Under the pieces are notes generated by a model. It ran no database searches and was not told where the DNA came from. It saw only the letters and a list, made by a program, of their open reading frames with translations. Both the position numbers and the translations under genes were made by a program. A DNA stretch of 64,000 nt from Nannobrachium achirus (taxonomy: Eukaryota; Chordata; Actinopteri; Myctophiformes; Myctophidae): positions 33,852,347-33,916,346 of the forward strand of contig OY997658.1 of NCBI GenBank assembly GCA_963921795.1, written 5' to 3'. Of this stretch, positions 35,610-48,056 are shown one piece after another. The first letter of the stretch is position 1, and each line of letters starts with the position of its first letter.

Positions 35610-36630
35610 TCCCTCTGTCTCCCTAAAGAGGTCCATATGTACCAGACGTGCTCTCACTCTCTCACTCTCTCTTACTCTTTCTCCATATACACACGTGCAC
35701 ACAACATGCATGTACTGTGCACACTCAAAGTCCAGCGTTACTGCAGTGCTAACAGGTGCCAAGAGTTGACCTGACCGCGTTGAGCCTGGTAACACCCTTA
35801 CTTTCTCTTAATTAAATATAATTTCCCTCTTTCTTTATCATTATTGTTCCTGTCGCTAGTTTAAAGCCTTGTTTCAATCACAATGATATGTGTTTTGTGA
35901 AAATATGGTGCAATTTATGTTATAATTGATGTCAAAGCAGGGTATGCTGTAGGAGGGGCTTGTGATCATAGACTTGTGATGATTCTTCTTCGAGTGCTTT
36001 ATTTTCGGCAAGCTCAATGATAGATAAGAGTAAATAATAACTTAAATAAATATGGATATGGATGAATCCATAACCAAAATAAGACAGAGACGAGCCAAAG
36101 GACAATCAATAAATTGCTGTATTGAAGAGAGTCAGACAAAGAGACAAAACAGTGAGCATATCATCCTAGTGGCAGCTAATTCTCTCTTCCAAAGATGGAA
36201 GTTAACATACAGTATATAAGGAATACAGATTATGACAGTTAGGTCATGGGACTCATTGATTCGTTCCCATTATCATAACAAGACAGAGACACGTAGGGTG
36301 GCTCTGTATTTTTCCACTAGCCTGAACCTACAGTACAACCAAAACATGGTCAAGGTAACAAGGACCTATACTGTAAGTTCAGACAGTAGTTCATAATACA
36401 ACCTTTATGGTCATATGAGCCTCATACACAAATCATACATTTATGTATCATAAATCATATCTAACACTCAACACCACATTCTCCCAAGTATCCCTGCGCG
36501 AGATGGTACCATTTCTACCAATGAACGTTGATTTCTACAATGATGGCGACACCCGTACAAGGGCCAAAAAAGCGTCATTTTCGCAGCATAGAAACCAATG
36601 ACTTCCCACCGTCCATATTTCTTATGTCTA
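35610..36630. other. Unique sequence, nothing recognised
   Basis: AT-rich sequence without supported exon, RNA gene or element ends. Confidence 0.4.
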
Positions 36631-36635
36631 TGGTC

Positions 36636-36857
36636 CATATCGTCGTTGTCGGGTGAAAACCTTGTATGTCCAAAACCATTTGTTTTGTATTTATCATTTA
36701 AAAAATTATTTGTGCGAGGCGTTGTGTGCTTGTAGATCTGCTGTTTTCACTACTTTTGTGCAACGGCCTTGTATGATGAAGCAGGGCTTTACTTTGCGAA
36801 AAAATGTACAAATTTGAAACTGGGCGATACGAGGTTTCTGCCCGACAGTGACGATAT
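36636..36857. mobile_element. MITE with ATATCGTCGTTGTCGGG ends, copy
   Basis: Same ends and interior phrases as 25,119-25,383. Only the right arm of the central hairpin remains (GCGAGGCGTTGTGTGCTTGT and beyond, 36,716-36,752). CTATGGT occurs on both flanks, a likely 7-8-bp target duplication. Confidence 0.65.
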
Positions 36858-37558
36858 CTATGGTGCACTGCACATGCTTTATCTCGCTCGCGTCTCTGGT
36901 CTGTTTTAAAATACAGCTGTTCTGCAGTGATGGGTGAAATGCTCTCCGCATGCATCATGTTTTCAAGGTTCGACGCATGGCCCTGGTCCAAGGCTAAAAC
37001 AGCACTCTACAATCAGGTATCATTATTGTACAACTCCAATACAATGTTCAGCTCGGAGGCACGCTTGTCCAACAGTGACACGACAACAGCGAGACGGCAA
37101 ACAGAACGCCGAACGCATGTCAGTGCCATGGGACCGTGGGTTTTATGGGAGAAAGGGAAAAGCACTGAAAGTACAATACCACAGGGTCAGTGTGTTCTGA
37201 AGAGTTTGTTAAATATAGTCCAGGATCAAAGCAGAGGGAGGCTGAATGAGCCAGGCGTTTCTGGTTTTTGAGAACATCCTCCAGAGATAAAACATATTGC
37301 AATGTTTTCCATGTTAAGAGGACGAATAGTGAGCGGGCGTCTGGTCTCTCTCACTTGGTTAAGCGAGGCGGTCAAGCTGTTTAAAATAACACGTTTGAAT
37401 TATGCAGAACATTCTGAGCCGTCCAGTGCAGCAGAACCATATTTTGTCCCATTTAATTTCCGCAACCACACAGAAGGAATGCAAGATCTTCGGCCAAAAC
37501 GACCCCAAAGGATTCTCACAACTTTAGCTGTCATTGTTTCTGTACATGCACATACCGT

Positions 37559-37560
<2 letters not shown>

Positions 37561-37647
<87 letters not shown>
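37561..37647. repeat. (TG)n microsatellite
   Basis: About 85 bp of TG, then a short GAGTGAGAGAG tract. Confidence 0.95.
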
Positions 37648-37659
37648 TGAGAGAGAGTG

Positions 37660-38926
37660 TGTGCGTGCATGTGCGTGTATGGAGTAGTGTATGTATACAA
37701 TACACACATACCTGGGTGTACAGTAGTATGTATGTACGTACCTAGTCACATGAAACCAACATTGATACTTTTCTCTTCCATATCCCATTACCAGCCCCTT
37801 GGTTTTGGGGAGAAAAAAAAAGAAACCCAGGCCTCACACCTTGAAAGAAGAGAACGCGTGACTAATCACCGAGATTAGAGAAGAGACACTCGTTCACTGA
37901 GAACTCGCTCCCTCCATCCATCAGCGTGGCACTGAGCCAGCCGCTCTCACCTGTTTCCCCCTCTCCTGTGGGCATTACAGGGAATCATTTTGGTGCTGGG
38001 AGAGACACACACACGGAGCTGCCTTGCCAGCTCCAGAGATTGCAACGCTTTAAGCCAAGTCACTGATGCGTGACTGAAACACATGCCGCTGCTTAGCATA
38101 GCTGTTCAGGATAATTGATTCTTAGCTCAGTTTTTCCACAACCTATTAATAAAACTACCATGCACGGTATACCGTAGTCCGTACGTATACCGCCTCGTCA
38201 GCGTAGTGTGTAGGCGTGAGCACAGATGCGTAAAGTGAGGTCAGGGCTTTCTCACGTTTGGATAGGACCGGTGACATCCATCATTACACTCACGCACTAT
38301 AGCCTGGCTGGCCAGCACGGTCTGAGCATTGTTTTGGTGTGTGTGTGCGTGTGTGTGTGTGTGTGTGTGTGGAGCGGGACAGTTACGTTCCAGTAATACC
38401 CTTAAGCATGGTGATATTAAATGTCCCATTCATCATGGTGTACTGGGGAATGGGTGGGGAGAAGGCCACGGGCCATTTGGGCAATTTGCCGGCCGTGGGA
38501 ACAGCTCCAGTTCAGGCAATCGCCTTTTTCCTCTTTTTCCTCTTCCGCACTCGCTCTTCCCTTCCGACACGTTTGCCTTTTTGGGCCACAACTAATGTGG
38601 TAATGGTATGCCAGATTTTCTTTGGGTCATAGCCTGAGATACAAATCGCTAATTGACGCTCGGGAGCTTTTGTCAAAAACTTGATAAATAAATAAGAGGA
38701 AGACGTCGGCCCGTTCCGTTGTGACCCAGCGAGAAGAACATGACCTCAGAGTACACAGCTGCCTGTCACCTCAGCTCCGCCCTTTGTCTTAGTTTCCCCC
38801 ACAGAATTCCCAGGTTTCTCAGGTTGGGACACTAAGATGGAGAGAGAGAGAGAGAGAGAGCCTAAGGAGTAAGAGATAGCTAATCTCAGATACACGCAGG
38901 TCACTGGGGTAAACAAAGGGCTTTGT
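37660..38926. other. Unique sequence with short TG and GA tracts
   Basis: Simple repeats at 38,338-38,372 (TG) and 38,841-38,862 (GA). No exon supported. Confidence 0.4.
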
Positions 38927-38934
38927 GGTGGGAG

Positions 38935-39441
38935 CAGTGGTGTAAAGTAACTATGTACGTTTACTTAAGTACTGTATTTAAGTACAATTTTGAGGTATTT
39001 GTACTTTACTTGAGTATTTCCAATTTCCAATACTTTCACTCCACTACATCTCGGATCCAAATGTTGTACTTTTACTCCACTACATTTATTTGAAAACTTT
39101 AGTTACTAGTTACTTTGCAGATATAAATTATAATATTACCAGTAAGACGCCCTAAGGGTGAGAAGCGACTTCACCCTAAAGGGCGCGGTCGTGCACATGG
39201 GCACACGCACCTGGGCGCGTGCACACATCCGCCTGTGTGACAGCAGACTGCTGGGCAAGCACTGACGCTTTGGCATGGGATCAACTTCGACCACAAAATG
39301 CACAGTTGGTTGTTTAAGTTGGACAAAATGTGGCCATATTTTCCCAAATACGGAGATGTCTGACATCATAGATGTTTGATGTCATAGACCACATGAGACT
39401 GACTGAAGTAAAAAATAAATCGAGTACTTTTTCCACCAGTG
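38935..39441. mobile_element. hAT-like MITE, CAGTGGTG family, reversed, with nested Helitron
   Basis: Starts CAGTGGTGTAAAGTAACTAT and ends GTACTTTTTCCACCAGTG. It is flanked by ggtgggag on both sides (38,927-38,934; 39,442-39,449), a perfect 8-bp duplication. A Helitron-type piece interrupts it from 39,139. Confidence 0.8.
39139..39402 (-). mobile_element. Short Helitron-type element, minus strand
   Basis: On the minus strand it ends in a paired segment (CGCCCTTTAGGGTG with CACCCTTAGGGCG) followed by TCTTACTGG, a CTRR-type end, then host T. It shares the GATGTCTGACATCA phrase with the 29,575 element. The 5' end is approximate. Confidence 0.55.
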
Positions 39442-39759
39442 GGTGGGAGCATAATGTCCCACACGCAGATACAAAGTTACACTTCCCTGTGTCAAAAGGG
39501 GACATTACGGCAGTTCCAAACATTCAGCAAAGCATGACGTCATTGGCGTGCTAGAGAGCCAGGTCCACCCTAGCTACAGCATCGTGGTGTTAAGCCGCTG
39601 TGGGGAGGCTGATTTTGGCTGGAAGAAGTGAGCAGAACAGAGTATTTTGGCTGATAACATCAACTGTGAACTCTTACAGCCACGGAGCTGCCAACAGGAA
39701 GGGGAGAAGAACCCAATGAGCTCATCCCCAAAAGTGCTGCATTCAAGTCCACTTAACTA

Positions 39760-40012
39760 ATGACCACCTAAAGCTAGACCCAGTCAATACTGGGACTGAA
39801 GGGGGGGGGGGGACTAAATCAAGGCCAAGGCGGAGCGAGACCGAGTCAATACTGGGACGAGTTAAGACAGATTCAAAACCAAGACCAATGGGGATGGCCG
39901 AGCTCCAGTTGAGATTGAGACCGCGCAGGCCGAGACCAAATACTTCAAGTTTTACAAAAGGAATTTTTAAAAGTAAAATAGAAATAGATACATATTACTA
40001 TCACTGGAATTA
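39760..40012. repeat. Degenerate repeat rich in GAGACC/GAGTC phrases
   Basis: Repeated variants of CCGAGTCAATACTGGGAC and GAGACCAAG suggest an old MITE; similar phrases recur near 40,840-40,890. The ends are not defined. Confidence 0.35.
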
Positions 40013-40415
40013 TTGCGACCATAGGTCGCAGACTAGTATGTGAACGGTCACAGCTTGTCCGTATGTGTGTATATCTGTGTGTATCTCTGTCTGTCACGCC
40101 TGACATCATGCTCTGGCTTCACTGTGATGTCACACTAACAGAATGGGAATGCCCATATATGGACGGCTGGTTCTACAGACAGGGATCTCCATGTATGGGC
40201 ATAAAAGGGTATGATGTCAGATGTCATAGACATCATAGGACTTTCACATAACGAATAACTGAGTAAGCATGTTTGGGCTCTCACAGCATATCTCCATATA
40301 CAGTACATGGATCTCCATATATGGGTACCAGGGGTCTTCATATATGGGTAACTGGTCCGAGAAGAATTGGCACGACAAGGGCGAGGTCGCATGTCGCCCT
40401 GAGGTGTCTTACTAG
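40013..40415 (+). mobile_element. Helitron-type element
   Basis: The 3' end has a short hairpin (AGGGCGA with TCGCCCT) followed by GTCTTACTAG and then T, a CTRR end. The interior includes CTCCATATATGGG and GATGTCAGATGTCA, as in the 29,575 element. The 5' boundary is uncertain. Confidence 0.55.
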
Positions 40416-40611
40416 TATTTAAATTACTTTGGAAAAGAAGAGCATCAAGCATCTTACTCTACTTAAACTAGGCCTACTACATAATGGTCTGTATTCAAAA
40501 TAAAGTGCAAACACTATGTAAATTAGAGGAATAAATTCTATATAAGCAAAATATTTGTATTTATTTATTTTACACATTAGTAATTAACTAACTATGTAAC
40601 TGTCCTCTTCT

Positions 40612-40673
40612 ACCCCAGATTTGAACGCTGTTTCCTGCACAAGTGCTGAAATGTTAACCATTGAGCTACTGTA
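40612..40673 (-). mobile_element. tRNA-derived sequence, minus strand
   Basis: Read on the minus strand: A box TAGCTCAATGGTTAA, then B box GTTCAAATC, about 35 bp apart. The acceptor stem does not pair convincingly, so this is a tRNA-derived SINE head or pseudogene, not a functional tRNA. Confidence 0.5.
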
Positions 40674-40919
40674 CAGTAATAGAGCATGCCTGCTTGCTAA
40701 GGGGATTCATTGAATACTGACCATCAAATGAAAATGTGTGTCAGATCTGTGTCTACTGTAGGTGAGACATGACCTTTGACACAATGTAAATGTCTCAATA
40801 GAAGAGCAGGGAGACAAAAGGCAACTTCTTTGGCCCGAGTCAAGACCAAGTATTATTGCAGGCCAGAAAGACAAGACTGCACTCAAGTAATACAGCCCTA
40901 CATCCCAATTAACCTCACC

Positions 40920-40941
40920 TGTGTGTGTGTGTGCGTGTGTG

Positions 40942-41033
<92 letters not shown>

Positions 41034-41056
41034 CGTGCGTGCGCGTGCGTGCGTGC
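40920..41056. repeat. (TG)n microsatellite with GTGC tail
   Basis: TG with early GC interruptions, ending in GTGC tetramers after about 41,029. Confidence 0.95.
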
Positions 41057-41115
41057 GGCTGTGCGACTGTGCGTTTGTGTGTCTGCAATTTGCATTAGGT
41101 TTTATGTGGGCTTAA

Positions 41116-41430
41116 AGGAGTAGTTCACCCCCAAAATGATTTTTTTTTCTATTGATTAGTCACGCCATGGAGACTAGAGTTCAATAATATTTTTAGGTTT
41201 TTGTCGCATTCCAAAGACAAAAATGTGATAACAATAAATTTACCCCCATTGATTCCGGATGGTGACCCGTTTCGAAACGGGTCACCTTCCGGAATAAATG
41301 GGGGTAAATTTACTCGAATCAAATTTTTGTCTTAGGAATGTGACAAAAAACAAAAAATATTATTGAACTCTAGTCTCCATGGCGTGACTAATCAATAGGA
41401 AAAAAATCATTTTGGGGGTGAACTACTCCT
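41116..41430. mobile_element. Foldback MITE with TTAA target duplication, copy 2
   Basis: A 315-bp near-palindrome with the same AGGAGTAGTTCACCCCCAAA ends as 6,646-6,968 and the same central CGTTTCGAAACG. TTAA flanks both sides (41,112-41,115; 41,431-41,434). Arm differences from copy 1 include GGTGACCCG in place of GGGGACCCG, present on both arms. Confidence 0.78.
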
Positions 41431-41607
41431 TTAAAATCTACAGTTTTCTTTCGCCATGTGCCAGTGCTGCGGTGGTGCCAGAAATGGACTTTAAAAGTGG
41501 GCGCAGTCCTTCATCTGTGCAACAGCAGCTCTGAACTTCAGCCATGACATCCCTCCTCTGTGCAGACCAATTAATCTCATTACTCCAACACTGCTACCGG
41601 GGGGAGG

Positions 41608-41736
<129 letters not shown>

Positions 41737-41923
41737 GTGACAGATCTGGATGTCACCACATTGACTCCACCGGTAGAGAATGTATGTAAGGCTAACAAGT
41801 GCTGAAGTACTCATTGTGACGTGTCATTATGATGGCAGTAGCGAGTGAGTTCAGGAAGCAAACTCAAGGCTGAAAAATGCCAATGAGTTTTGATCATTTA
41901 TATTTAAGTGAAGGGATATAGTA

Positions 41924-42122
41924 TATCATCGTTGTCCGATGAAAACCGTTCGTTTTGCATTCATCATTTTACAAATAATTTAAACTAGTGATCGCGAGGC
42001 GTGTGCTGTTTTCACTACTTTTGTGCGACGGCCTTGTATGATGAAGCAGGGCTTTACTTTGCAAAAGATCGTACAAATTTGAAACTTGGAGATACAGGGT
42101 TTCCACCCGACAACGACGATAT
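41924..42122. mobile_element. MITE with CGTCGTTGTC-type ends, copy
   Basis: Same right half as 25,119-25,383 (ACGGCCTTGTATGATGAAGC) and the end CCCGACAACGACGATAT. The central hairpin is reduced to a short remnant (GATCGCGAGGCGTGTGCTGT). Confidence 0.65.
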
Positions 42123-42271
42123 TCAGTGTACGATGCCAATAAACCACTTACACTGAGTGAGACCTTGATTGGGTTCTTAATTGGACCAATTAACTTTTAC
42201 ACGTAGATTGACTTTACACAGTCAATTCCTCTCGATCTTCGTTCAAAGCAGTGAATGAGGGAGGGACGGAG

Positions 42272-42551
42272 CAGGCCGGGCGCTACGGAGGGGCCTGGGG
42301 GGGCATTGCACCCTCAGTTGCAAGTTGTGCCCCCTCAGTTTATATATGTAAAGTCAAGAAAATATCAAAAACAACACAAATATTGGCTGAATATTATTAT
42401 TATTATATTTTATTATTATAAAACTGGCATCTGTTGTTGGTATTATAGATAATAAAAAGAATGTTCATTATTACTAGCCTATATAAAAAATATGTGCCCC
42501 CTCACAATTTTCAAAAGCCCCCTTAGTCATTTCATCCTGCAGCCGGCCCTG
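42272..42551. mobile_element. hAT-type MITE, CAGGCCGG ends
   Basis: Begins CAGGCCGGGCGCTACGGAGG and ends GCAGCCGGCCCTG. It has a perfect 8-bp duplication ggacggag (42,264-42,271; 42,552-42,559). Interior AT-rich, non-coding. Confidence 0.85.
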
Positions 42552-43253
42552 GGACGGAGGGAGCTTGGCCAAACGCGTAACGTCTAAATTGCGTCGCCTG
42601 CTCCCCTCGTGTTCACAAGGCGGACCAGTGAGCCTCCACACACAGCCCCCAGCCTCTCACACAATACCTCTGTGATACGTTTACAGTGGGTCTCCCCCCT
42701 GAGAACCGGTTTGCCCTGTGACAGGCCGTCGCCGTCTAGACACAACAAACGTCTGTCTACACCCTCCCGTTTGTCAGCCCCGAACGTTTCCACTCCCTGG
42801 GTGCTGGGTGCAGCCATGCATGCACCCCATGTCCAACGACGAGACGCGGCAGATAAATAAAAATGGGCCTTTGCTGGGAGGGAGGGAAATGGAAACTATT
42901 CGAGCGATGCAATCCCAACAAAGGGGCTGAGCGGTGAGGAATTCCGTGCCACAATCACTCACACACCAAAGCCAGAGCCGAAGCGGGGAAGAGAGAGAGG
43001 AGTGCACAGAGCAAGTGTTTGTGTGTTTGAGTATCTTTTTCCAAGTTTCCATGTAATTTAATGTCATTTAAGATAGAGACCGACTGACTGGCTCGCTCCG
43101 GCTGCTCTCCGACGCGCTATAACAAGAGCTTAAGTCATAATTAGCACATTCATCTCACAAATAACTTAATATACCCCTTCCCAGATGACGCGTTGACAGA
43201 TGAATAGTGTGGAATCATCTAACGCAGCACCTACAGTACCACACATGGAAAGG

Positions 43254-43366
<113 letters not shown>

Positions 43367-44008
43367 AAATCCCAGTCATTTCACAGAGTGCAGTGAGGGA
43401 TTGTCTATCATCTGAGTGAAATAATTGAATTTCCATCCTTTCATGAACGTCATAAGGACCAGGCGAGCTGTGGCTTGGTGCATGGGAGGTCATTCTAAAA
43501 CAAGCTGCACTGGGCTCTAATTAATGGACTGTAAGTGACAGTTCTTAGCTTTTCTCTCCTTGTACTGGCAAGGCGGGCCTCTGTCACACACAGACGACAC
43601 GTACACAGCACAGGCGCACGCGCATGAGCGACGCGCCCAGATGTGACGCGCAGGCGCCCAACATGTGCGAGCAACATACTCAGACATATAGAAAAAAAAC
43701 AGGCTGTATGATACGGCGCGTGCTCACGACGATACTCGCAGCATGATCCGCGCAGACCCCACACCCTCACACATACAAGCAAGCATTTGTGTTTCATTAG
43801 GGCCTCGATCACAAGGCCTCTGCGCGGCGGCGGTTAGTCTTCGCACAGACATCTTTGATGTGAGTGGGCTCAGAGACGCATTTGTTTGGCTTTGTAATAA
43901 AAACAATATTCCAACTTACATTTCATAATTATGTCTCAGCTTTCAAGAGCCCCCCCCCCCACCCCCCACCCCTTGTCCCAGAAATATGCCTGTCAGGTTC
44001 CAAAACCT

Positions 44009-44486
44009 CAGTGGTGGAAAAAGTACTCAAATGTTTTACTTAAGTAATAGTATCAATACTGCAATGTAGAAATACTCTGTTACAAGTAGAAGTCCGGGGA
44101 AAAAAAGTATTGGCATCAAAATATACTTAATTAAAGTATAACCAAAAGTAAAAGTAAATCGTTTGAATAGCAGATCTACAAGCTCACAATGCGTCGCGTT
44201 CTTGTAGATCTTTGCGAGCTTGTACTGTAGATCTTCTATTTTCAAATGGCCCAAATGTATATAGGGTTGAAGTGGTTAATGTATGTTTTGTAATAACAAT
44301 CAATCTACAAAGTACTAGTTACTTAACTAAAGTTTTCAAATAAATGTAGTGGAGTAAAAGTACAATATTTGGATCCAAGACATAGTGGAGTAGAAGTAAA
44401 AGTATTGGAAATTGGAAATACTCAAGTAAAGTACAAATACCTCAAAATTGTACTTAAGTACAGTACTTAGTTACTTTCCACCACTG
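44009..44486. mobile_element. hAT-like MITE, CAGTGGTGGAAA family
   Basis: Begins CAGTGGTGGAAAAAGTACTC and ends GTTACTTTCCACCACTG. ccaaaacct flanks both sides (44,000-44,008; 44,487-44,495). This 478-bp copy is the cleanest example of the family here and includes the dispersed hairpin. Confidence 0.85.
44163..44244. repeat. Dispersed palindromic hairpin
   Basis: Left arm ATAGCAGATCTACAAGCTCA. The right side contains two copies of the complementary arm (TTCTTGTAGATC and GAGCTTGTACTGTAGATC), so the loop region has been duplicated. Confidence 0.75.
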
Positions 44487-44880
44487 CCAAAACCTCACAT
44501 CTCGAGCGCTGCAGTAAAAAAAAAAAAAAAAGAAAAGAGAGAGAGAAAAAAAACACTGATCAGAATCAGATGGAGAAGATCACAGCTCCAAGGCCTCTGG
44601 AAAAGTCTTATCACAGACATCGGTGCAAGCCCCCTTTTAACTCACTTTCTAACCACAAAATGCTGCAGAGATCATCGCGCGGCCGCAGACAAGGCAGTGC
44701 ATGACGATGCCAGCCGTTATGGCTGGGTATAACATGACAATCGAGCTGCTCTGCCGTCTCGGGTTTAAGCTGAATTTCGTTGCAGGCGTCGTCTCTAAAC
44801 CTGCACTCGAGTGATGCTTTAAGCTATGAACGTGATCCTCGAAGAAGGGACCATGCATTATTACCCTGCACAGTGTAGAG

Positions 44881-45018
44881 CAGGGGTTCTCAAACTTTGA
44901 CATTCAAAGGTCTCCAACGGTCCATTTGGTTCCATTTGTACACTGTCAAAGTTACAGACTTTACAGACCCCCATAAAGGAACCTAGAGAGTCCCTGAAAT
45001 CCACTTTGAGAACCACTG
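44881..45018. mobile_element. hAT-type MITE, CAGGGGTTCTCAAA ends
   Basis: Starts CAGGGGTTCTCAAACTTTGA and ends CCACTTTGAGAACCACTG. Flanks gtgtagag and gtatagaa match at six of eight positions and retain a central TAGA. Confidence 0.72.
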
Positions 45019-45141
45019 GTATAGAAATGCTGGTATAGAGTATGCAAACACAGGCGTCTTCCAGTAACAAGGCTGCCATCTACAGTCCAAAGATAAAACA
45101 AATTATAATTAATACTCAATAATAATAATAAATGACTTGGT

Positions 45142-45359
45142 CAGGGATCTTCAACGTTTTCAGGCCAAGGACCCCTTAGCAGAGAGAGAGAGAGAGAGAT
45201 GAAGCAGGGACTTTTGTCTGAAGTTCTCCTCGGAGTATAGGGATGCAAGGGTTCAATTGTTCATTTAAAATAATGATCCTATCACAAGTATTTGGAGGCC
45301 CCCCTGCAGTAACTCTGAGGACCCCCTAGGGGTCCCGGACTCCCTGTTGAAGACCCCTG
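45142..45359. mobile_element. hAT-type MITE, CAGGGRTCTTCAA family
   Basis: Starts CAGGGATCTTCAACGTTTTC and ends GTTGAAGACCCCTG, a short relative of 14,914-15,319. Its flanks resemble each other (gacttggt, acttagat) but are not a clear duplication. Confidence 0.68.
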
Positions 45360-45364
45360 ACTTA

Positions 45365-46595
45365 GATGAAAATATTAGTGACCAACATCGAAGAGGCTGT
45401 CAACGGAGAGGAGCTCATGCTCAGAAACCGAAGCACCAATTTACTGTAGCTCGCTCGGAGGTAGTTTGAACATCACCCCAGCCTTAAGCCCTTTATATGT
45501 CTGAGCTGTGGAAGTCATTGTGTTGTCTACTTATTTATGATAAACACATAGATACAGTATCACACGCACACACGCAAGTCATCAGATTCAGATCTATAAC
45601 TCTGTCTGCTTGTCAGTTGCATCTTAATCTTACAGCAGACGAGATCCTAAACCGACTACCTTTGACATACCTGAGGGGTGACTTGATGTTTTTCTTTGTT
45701 GTTGTAAACTCACAAAACTGTCAAATCACACACAATGGTGGGAGAGAATAAGATATATAGGGGTGCATTCATCATCACTTCAGAACCTACTGCTCTACTG
45801 ACAATGCATCTATTCATATTGAATAAGGTTTGTTATCCACTAAGTGTTCTCTAGAAAGTGGTCTTGGGGTATCTACCATCTCTCGCTTCTGGCAAGGAAA
45901 AACCACAATACATCATTGCTTAGTCCATCCAGGCCAGAGCTGCTCTCAGACCCCCCCTAAACTGTGTTTGTACCCCCCCACCCCAGATAAAGCGGTTGGC
46001 ATCAGTTTGTACTCAACATTAACGACTACAGTCACATCCAGGCAGCGATCACAGCAGCCTACTCGCCTATTGGTACTGTAATTGCTTCCAGTAACACCGC
46101 TGCAATTTGCCTCTCGATTAACTTATCCGTCTGCACCACGGAGACTTTTACGGGCTTCGTAATGGGAGCGCCGCTCGTCTTTTACTGGGGGACATTCCTC
46201 TCTCACCGTCATAACCTTCAGGAGATGTATACCCGTCCATGCCAAAGCCTGTGCTTTATATGAAAGATTTAGTGTGGCACAGCGACTGACATTCGTGTTC
46301 TCATTCTTCACTGCCTCCCAGGCACGTGCACACATAGACATCAAAGGGGGCTTGAGCCCCTGCCCTTTATGTCTGTAAAAAATGCCCTCTCCAGACCATA
46401 ATTGCAGTTTTTACTATGGTGAAAGAAATGCAAATGCCCTCTTTCCATGCAATACCCAAAGGCAGCATTCAAGAGAATTGCCTTGTCCAAACTCTCCTGA
46501 ACTTGAATGCAGCATATTATGTTTCTGTGTAGAAATCCATGCCATTAAGCCACATCTCCAGTATTGACTTGATAATGCTTAGTTCAGTGTGGTGT
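45365..46595. other. Unique sequence, nothing recognised
   Basis: No supported exon or element ends. Confidence 0.4.
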
Positions 46596-46600
46596 CACAA

Positions 46601-46659
46601 ACCGAAAATAGCCGACCTCCAAGCTCGCGTTGTGAGCGTGGAGGTCTGCTATTTTCGGT
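46601..46659. repeat. Dispersed palindromic hairpin with matched substitutions
   Basis: Left arm ACCGAAAATAGCCGACCTCC; right arm GGAGGTCTGCTATTTTCGGT. Relative to the common GATCTAC core both arms carry GACCTCC/GGAGGTC, so the changes are complementary. Confidence 0.9.
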
Positions 46660-47597
46660 GCTTCCACCAAAAGGCCCTTTTGGAAATTTCAGCCCCTGCC
46701 TCTCTAAAATTCTCTGCACGTCCCTGCTGCCTCCACCATCTCCTTCCGTCCTCCTCTCCCTCTCCTCTCGTGGGGAACAATGTGCTCGTTGCGGCATTGT
46801 TGTTTGTTTACACCGCTGGGTTGCCGGGGGCAACTGTTGTGTCTCTCGGTTGATTTTGGGGCGAGGCAGAAGCGGGCAGCATAAGGGGGGAGGGTCAGGG
46901 AGTGCAAAGAAGGTGGGGGTTGGGGTGGGGGGCGCTCAAGGGGGCTTTTCTGGCGTCAGGAGTTGCGTGAGGCGTCTGCCAATGTTGGCGAAAGACAAGA
47001 GAACAAAGAGACAGGCAGTGCCATTACCACAGTACTCTGGACAGTCGAACGCACGCGAGGACACACACAAACACACACGCACGCGCGCGCGCGCGCACAC
47101 ACACAGGTTTCAGCAGCTGCAAGTCGAGCAAAGAGACACAAGCAACCACCGGATCCAGCTACTTGAAAAGTTGGTGGACATGAAACAGGGGGAAGTGAAG
47201 TAGATTGGAACAACATGAGTAGCAGGGATGCTCTACTACTAAAGATGGCCACATTCAGTTATTCATTAGGACGAGACCCCCCCCCCCCACCCAATTCTAG
47301 CGAGGGAGCAACCACAACCAAGCTTGCATGGAGACAATAAATATTCAATAAAGATGAGTTCCTGTGTCTGTTTTTCTTTCTAACTTTCATTTCAAGATGG
47401 GAAATGAAGGACACGTCAAGAGAGAGGACATCTTTGGGGTTGTCGGGACATGGATACCACTGTTTTGGTCAGGCTTGGTTTGGTCGCGGCAGCCATAATG
47501 GTCTCATTCAAAGAGAACTAAAGAGCTCCACAGAGAACCACACACAGGCAGAGTAATCCCGGGCAGCAGCCCACACTGCCTTAAAAACTCTCAAATA
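46660..47597. other. GC-richer unique sequence with an (AC)n/(GC)n tract
   Basis: A compound repeat ACAC-GCGCGCGC-ACAC at 47,062-47,104 and a C run at 47,278-47,288. The 204-codon plus-strand frame crossing this area is of low complexity and not supported as a gene. Confidence 0.4.
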
Positions 47598-47664
47598 CCT
47601 GGAACGCGCCCGAGTCGCGTTAGATTTTAACCACTTTAACCATTATTTTATGCTTTAACTTTAG

Positions 47665-47724
47665 AAAAATAGCAGATATACAAGCTCACAGCGCGCGCTG
47701 CGAGCTTGTAGATCTGCTATTTTT
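47665..47724. repeat. Dispersed palindromic hairpin
   Basis: 30-bp arms, AAAAATAGCAGATATACAAG and complement, meeting at GCGCGCGC with no loop and two mismatches. Confidence 0.85.
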
Positions 47725-47983
47725 GAAAAATCGTGAAAATGAGTGCAAGTCTTTGAATATCTTTGACCCGATCTTTGACCCGACTTCTAAATCCTTCCCC
47801 TAAATCATGCTGTTCTCAAACCTTTTCATGTCAAGGACCCCCACAATTACAGGTATTTGGCCACGGACCCCCATCTCAAAATATGTTGTTCCAGGGACCC
47901 CCCAGAAGCAAATATTTGAGTTACAAATGTTCGCTTTTAAATAGATATATTCAAAGACTTGCAAAGAAAAATCATGATTTTTC

Positions 47984-48056
47984 AAAAATAGCAGATCTAC
48001 AAGCTCGCAGCGCGGCACTCGGTGCCGCGCTGTGAGCTTGTATATCTGCTATTTTT
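47984..48056. repeat. Dispersed palindromic hairpin
   Basis: Nearly identical to 16,894-16,966, including the loop stem GCGGCACTCGGTGCCGC. Confidence 0.85.

Noticed and set aside
37960..38010. Small minus-strand exon with acceptor CTCTCCCAG and donor GTGAGA
   Set aside because: Only 45 bp, and its end phase (2) does not fit the next supported exon.
40612..40673. Functional tRNA gene
   Set aside because: A and B boxes are present but the acceptor stem does not pair.
42584..42817. Additional minus-strand exon of the unidentified gene
   Set aside because: The frame looks exon-like (a donor GTATTG after ACAGAG), but it ends in phase 0 while the exon at 34,535 needs phase 1, and the acceptor is weak. 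It could still belong if another exon lies between.
46589..47203. 204-residue plus-strand frame
   Set aside because: It crosses a dispersed hairpin and an AC/GC microsatellite and has low-complexity composition.
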